DNA of 53,610 bases from an uncultured Actinomycetes bacterium (GTDB lineage: Bacteria > Actinomycetota > Acidimicrobiia > Acidimicrobiales > RAAP-2). Every line of letters begins with the position of its first letter. The stretch's first letter is position 1. Both the position numbers and the translations under genes were made by a program. The notes beneath the pieces were generated by a model. It did not search any database, was not told the origin of the DNA, and saw only the letters and a program-made list of their open reading frames with translations. The DNA lies in contig CAIUMH010000051.1 in NCBI GenBank assembly GCA_903900235.1, positions 1-53,610 on the forward strand, in the 5' to 3' direction. Of this stretch, positions 51,153 to 53,610 are shown piece by piece.

Positions 51153-51941
51153 TCATCGGCCGCTCTCCGCGGCCATCGGTGCGGCAGCGCCGAGAAGCTG
51201 ACCATCAGTGGTCAGCGGCTCCAAGCGGATACCGTCGTGATCAATCCATTGCGCCCGCCTGCAGGCTCGGACGAGCCGCAGGGTCGGGGAAATCCCTCTG
51301 AGCAACTCAGCTGGCCGAACCCCTCGGGGTTTGGTGGCAAGCTCAGCCCCCAATCGGAGCACTCCGGGGCTCGATCCGCCCCCTTCAACGCTCAGACTCT
51401 GAATGCTCGGTCGCAGATCGTCGGTGACCCGGCGGCCCTTGCGCTCCCGCTCAATAGGAACGGAGTCGGCGTGGAGCAGGTGCTCAACCCGCTCGACCAG
51501 CTCTGTCTCCGTCATCCCGGTGACCTCCACGCTCCAAGAACACGATGTTACCTGCTCTTGGAGGCTGGTCCGGTCGTCACCGATCGCTGCAGCCGCCTGC
51601 ACCTCCAAACCCTCAGGCAGCAGTGAGTCGAGGAGTGCCCCGACTGCCGAGGCGTCCGCTGGGGTGGCCTCAGGACTTACCACCGGACCGACGGAGGCCT
51701 CCCCGGGGATTGCGAAGCGGAGGTCCGTGTACTCGGCGCCCGATTCACAGCCAGTGGGCAGAGCCAACGAGAAGGCGAGCAGCGGCCGTGGGTTGAAGCC
51801 CTCGGAGTAGGCGATCGGGAGTCGTGCTCTGCGGAGCGCCCGCTCCCATGCACGAGCATTGTCGCGCTGCGAGGTGTAGCGGATCCGCCCGGTTTTCGTG
51901 TACCGAACGCGAAGTCGCTCGGGCAGATGCTCCATGTTCAA
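51153..51941 (-). CDS. Radical SAM-linked protein (TIGR03936/DUF2344)
   Basis: 262-aa protein with the family start RLRVRYTKTGRIRYTSQRD, then YSEGFNPRPLLAFSLALPTG. Such proteins nearly always accompany a TIGR03960-type radical SAM protein, here directly upstream with a 4-nt overlap, and are often next to RNase E/G and L21 genes. Biochemical function is not established to my knowledge; an RNA-related role is a guess from context. Confidence 0.9.
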   Translation of the reverse strand: MNMEHLPERLRVRYTKTGRIRYTSQRDNARAWERALRRARLPIAYSEGFNPRPLLAFSLALPTGCESGAEYTDLRFAIPGEASVGPVVSPEATPADASAVGALLDSLLPEGLEVQAAAAIGDDRTSLQEQVTSCSWSVEVTGMTETELVERVEHLLHADSVPIERERKGRRVTDDLRPSIQSLSVEGGGSSPGVLRLGAELATKPRGVRPAELLRGISPTLRLVRACRRAQWIDHDGIRLEPLTTDGQLLGAAAPMAAESGR

Positions 51942-53610
51942 CCCGGCCGGGCGCTGAGCGCCACCGGCGTCGTCGTCAAGTCGAGACCCTGTCCGGTCCC
52001 TTGGCTGCCGCCAGCCGGCGCCTGAGTGGAAGCCACCACGTGCTCAATCCCAAACGTGGTGCAGGCACCACAGTCGTAGCAGGGCGTCCAGCGACAGTCC
52101 TCAATGCCCACTTCGGCGATGGCGTCTTGGTACTCGCCCCAGAGGAAGTCCGGATGCAGACCCGCCGAGAGGTGCGCCCAGGGCAGCAACTCGTCTTCGT
52201 CGCGACGTCGGGTCGTCATTGCGTCAAGGTCGAGTCCTGCCTCAGAGAGCGCAGTAGTGAACCGCTCGAGGTCGAAATGCTCGGACCACTCTTGGAAGAT
52301 GCCACCACGACGCCAGACCGACTCGAGCACAGCCCCAAGGCGTCGGTCGCCTCGCGACACGATCCCTTCAGCAATCGTGGCTGCCGGCTCGTGCCACCGG
52401 ATCTGGAGGCCACGGGTCAGTCGAGCCTCCTGTCGGAGCATCGCCACCTTGCGCTCAAGCTCGTCCTTGGTGTCCTGGCCATGCCACTGGAAGGGGGTCT
52501 GCGCTTTGGGTACGAACCCTCCGACTGAGGCTGTGACGGTCACGTTCTGGTGATACCGCTTCCCAATCTCGACACATCGCGCTCCAAGCTGAGCGATGCC
52601 AAGGACGTCCACGTCCTCCTCGGTTGGCAGACCAATGAGGAAGTAGAGCTTCACCCGACGCCAACCTTGGCTGAAGGCGGCTTCGACGGCGGCGAACAAG
52701 TCCTCGTCAGTGATGAGCTTGTTGATCACCCGGCGCATGCGCCACGTCCCGCCCTCGGGAGCGAAGGTCAGCCCCGTCCGGCGAACCGAGCCGATGGAGG
52801 CGGCAGTCGCCACGGTGAACGCGTCGACCCGCAGTGACGGGAGACTCACCGACACTCGGCCGTCATTGCGAGGATCCTCCACGATCCCCGACACGATGTC
52901 CTCGATTCCAGAGAAGTCAGCCGTCGAGAGCGACGTGAGCGCCACCTCGTCGTAGCCCGTCCGAGCGAGGCCATTGGCCACCATGTCCGCGACCTGAGCC
53001 GCTGGGCGCTCACGGACCGGACGGGTGATCATGCCGGCCTGACAGAACCGACATCCTCGCGTGCAGCCCCGAAACACCTCGACGTTGAGGCGATCGTGGA
53101 CCACCTCGGTCAATGGGACCAGCTGCTGCTTCGGATACGGCCAGTCTCCGAGATCTGCAACGGTGCGCTTCTCGATCACCGCCGGTGCCGCCGGGTCCAG
53201 GATCTCAAGGCCCACCTGACGTGGACCGTCGAACACCGGGGCATAGAGGCTGGGGACATAGACCCCAGGGATGCCGGCCAGCGCCCGGTGGAGGTCGCGG
53301 CGGTCACGCGACGCTGGCGGAACGGCGATCCACTCCCCCACGATCGCCGAGATCTCGGTGATCACCTCTTCGCCATCTCCTAAGACGACCCCATCAACGA
53401 AATCTGCCATGGGCTCGGGGTTATAGGTGCAGTGCCCGCCGACCAGCACGATGGTGTCGGTCGCCCCTCGATCTTGCGTGCGGATCGGGATCTGACCCAG
53501 ATCGAGCATGTTGAGCACGTTGGTGTAGGTGAGTTCAGCCGACAGGTTGAAGGCAATGACGTCGAAGTCCTGCGCCGCCACATGGTTCTCGACGCTGAAC
53601 AGCGGAATGC
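51938..53610 (-). CDS. B12-binding/radical SAM protein (TIGR03960), partial
   Basis: The frame is open at the right edge, so the N-terminus is missing; 556 codons are visible. First comes part of a B12-binding-like domain (VAAQDFDVIAFNLSAELTYTN, VLVGGHCTYNPEPMADF), then the radical SAM domain with 4Fe-4S cysteines in CTRGCRFCQAG, and a C-terminal Cys pair (CYDCGACTTFG). It overlaps the radical SAM-linked gene (ATGA). The substrate is unknown. Confidence 0.93.
   Translation of the reverse strand, partial: IPLFSVENHVAAQDFDVIAFNLSAELTYTNVLNMLDLGQIPIRTQDRGATDTIVLVGGHCTYNPEPMADFVDGVVLGDGEEVITEISAIVGEWIAVPPASRDRRDLHRALAGIPGVYVPSLYAPVFDGPRQVGLEILDPAAPAVIEKRTVADLGDWPYPKQQLVPLTEVVHDRLNVEVFRGCTRGCRFCQAGMITRPVRERPAAQVADMVANGLARTGYDEVALTSLSTADFSGIEDIVSGIVEDPRNDGRVSVSLPSLRVDAFTVATAASIGSVRRTGLTFAPEGGTWRMRRVINKLITDEDLFAAVEAAFSQGWRRVKLYFLIGLPTEEDVDVLGIAQLGARCVEIGKRYHQNVTVTASVGGFVPKAQTPFQWHGQDTKDELERKVAMLRQEARLTRGLQIRWHEPAATIAEGIVSRGDRRLGAVLESVWRRGGIFQEWSEHFDLERFTTALSEAGLDLDAMTTRRRDEDELLPWAHLSAGLHPDFLWGEYQDAIAEVGIEDCRWTPCYDCGACTTFGIEHVVASTQAPAGGSQGTGQGLDLTTTPVALSARPG

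Overview
The window looks like chromosomal DNA from a high-GC actinobacterium, most likely an uncultured Acidimicrobiia-type lineage. This is inferred from gene order and family types, not from a marker-gene search. Supporting points: an MtrA/MtrB-like two-component pair followed by a GerMN lipoprotein, a class II DAHP synthase, co-occurrence of RNase J and an RNase E/G-type enzyme, the actinobacterial order rne-rplU-rpmA ... obg-proB-proA ... nadD-rsfS, many GTG and TTG starts, and many promoters whose -10 box lies 6-9 nt from the start codon (leaderless-type expression). No phage, plasmid, insertion sequence, CRISPR array, tRNA or rRNA was seen. Coding density is very high, with many 1-8 nt gene overlaps.

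Layout. 1-2811 (minus): ftsK and, after it, a D-Ala-D-Ala carboxypeptidase-like gene that runs off the left edge and seems to lack its catalytic middle. 2918-3691 (plus): a siderophore-interacting flavoprotein. 3704-17.7 kb (minus): rnj, dapA, a diiron ferritin-like protein with two TetR regulators, dapB, a YfhO-like membrane protein, an M16 peptidase, pnp, rpsO and ribF. 17.7-25.2 kb (minus): the translation and transcription cluster truB, rbfA, infB, ylxR, nusA, rimP, then ispG. 25.3-33.3 kb (minus): rseP, dxr, cdsA, frr, pyrH, tsf, rpsB and a XerC/D-type recombinase. 33.4-36.1 kb (plus): response regulator, histidine kinase and lipoprotein. 36.1-37.4 kb (minus): rsfS, a small membrane protein, nadD and a 16-codon upstream ORF. 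37.5-38.8 kb (plus): DAHP synthase. 38.9-47.8 kb (minus): histidine phosphatase, CoxE-like VWA protein, MoxR ATPase, proA, proB, obg, a DtxR-family regulator and a class III aminotransferase. 47.9-48.6 kb (plus): a small membrane protein and HU. 48.7 kb to the right edge (minus): rpmA, rplU, an RNase E/G and a radical-SAM pair, the last gene cut by the edge.

How it fits together. Most genes are core: ribosome assembly and translation (rpsB, tsf, frr, infB, rbfA, rimP, rpsO, rplU, rpmA, obg, rsfS), RNA decay (rnj, pnp, rne), the MEP isoprenoid pathway (dxr, ispG), phospholipid synthesis (cdsA), lysine/diaminopimelate (dapA, dapB), proline (proA, proB), aromatic precursors, and NAD and flavin cofactors. 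I did not find a clearly new multi-gene system. The best leads are regulatory or architectural: a recurrent leaderless promoter layout, including one -10 box that contains the upstream gene's stop codon; a leaderless 16-codon ORF ending on the nadD start codon, with a palindrome shared by two divergent promoters; a palindromic operator in a tetR promoter; a ylxR gene with no ordinary start codon before its conserved cysteines; the internally deleted carboxypeptidase; a DtxR-family regulator with altered metal ligands; and KVGDT-type repeats at the N-terminus of the RNase E/G.
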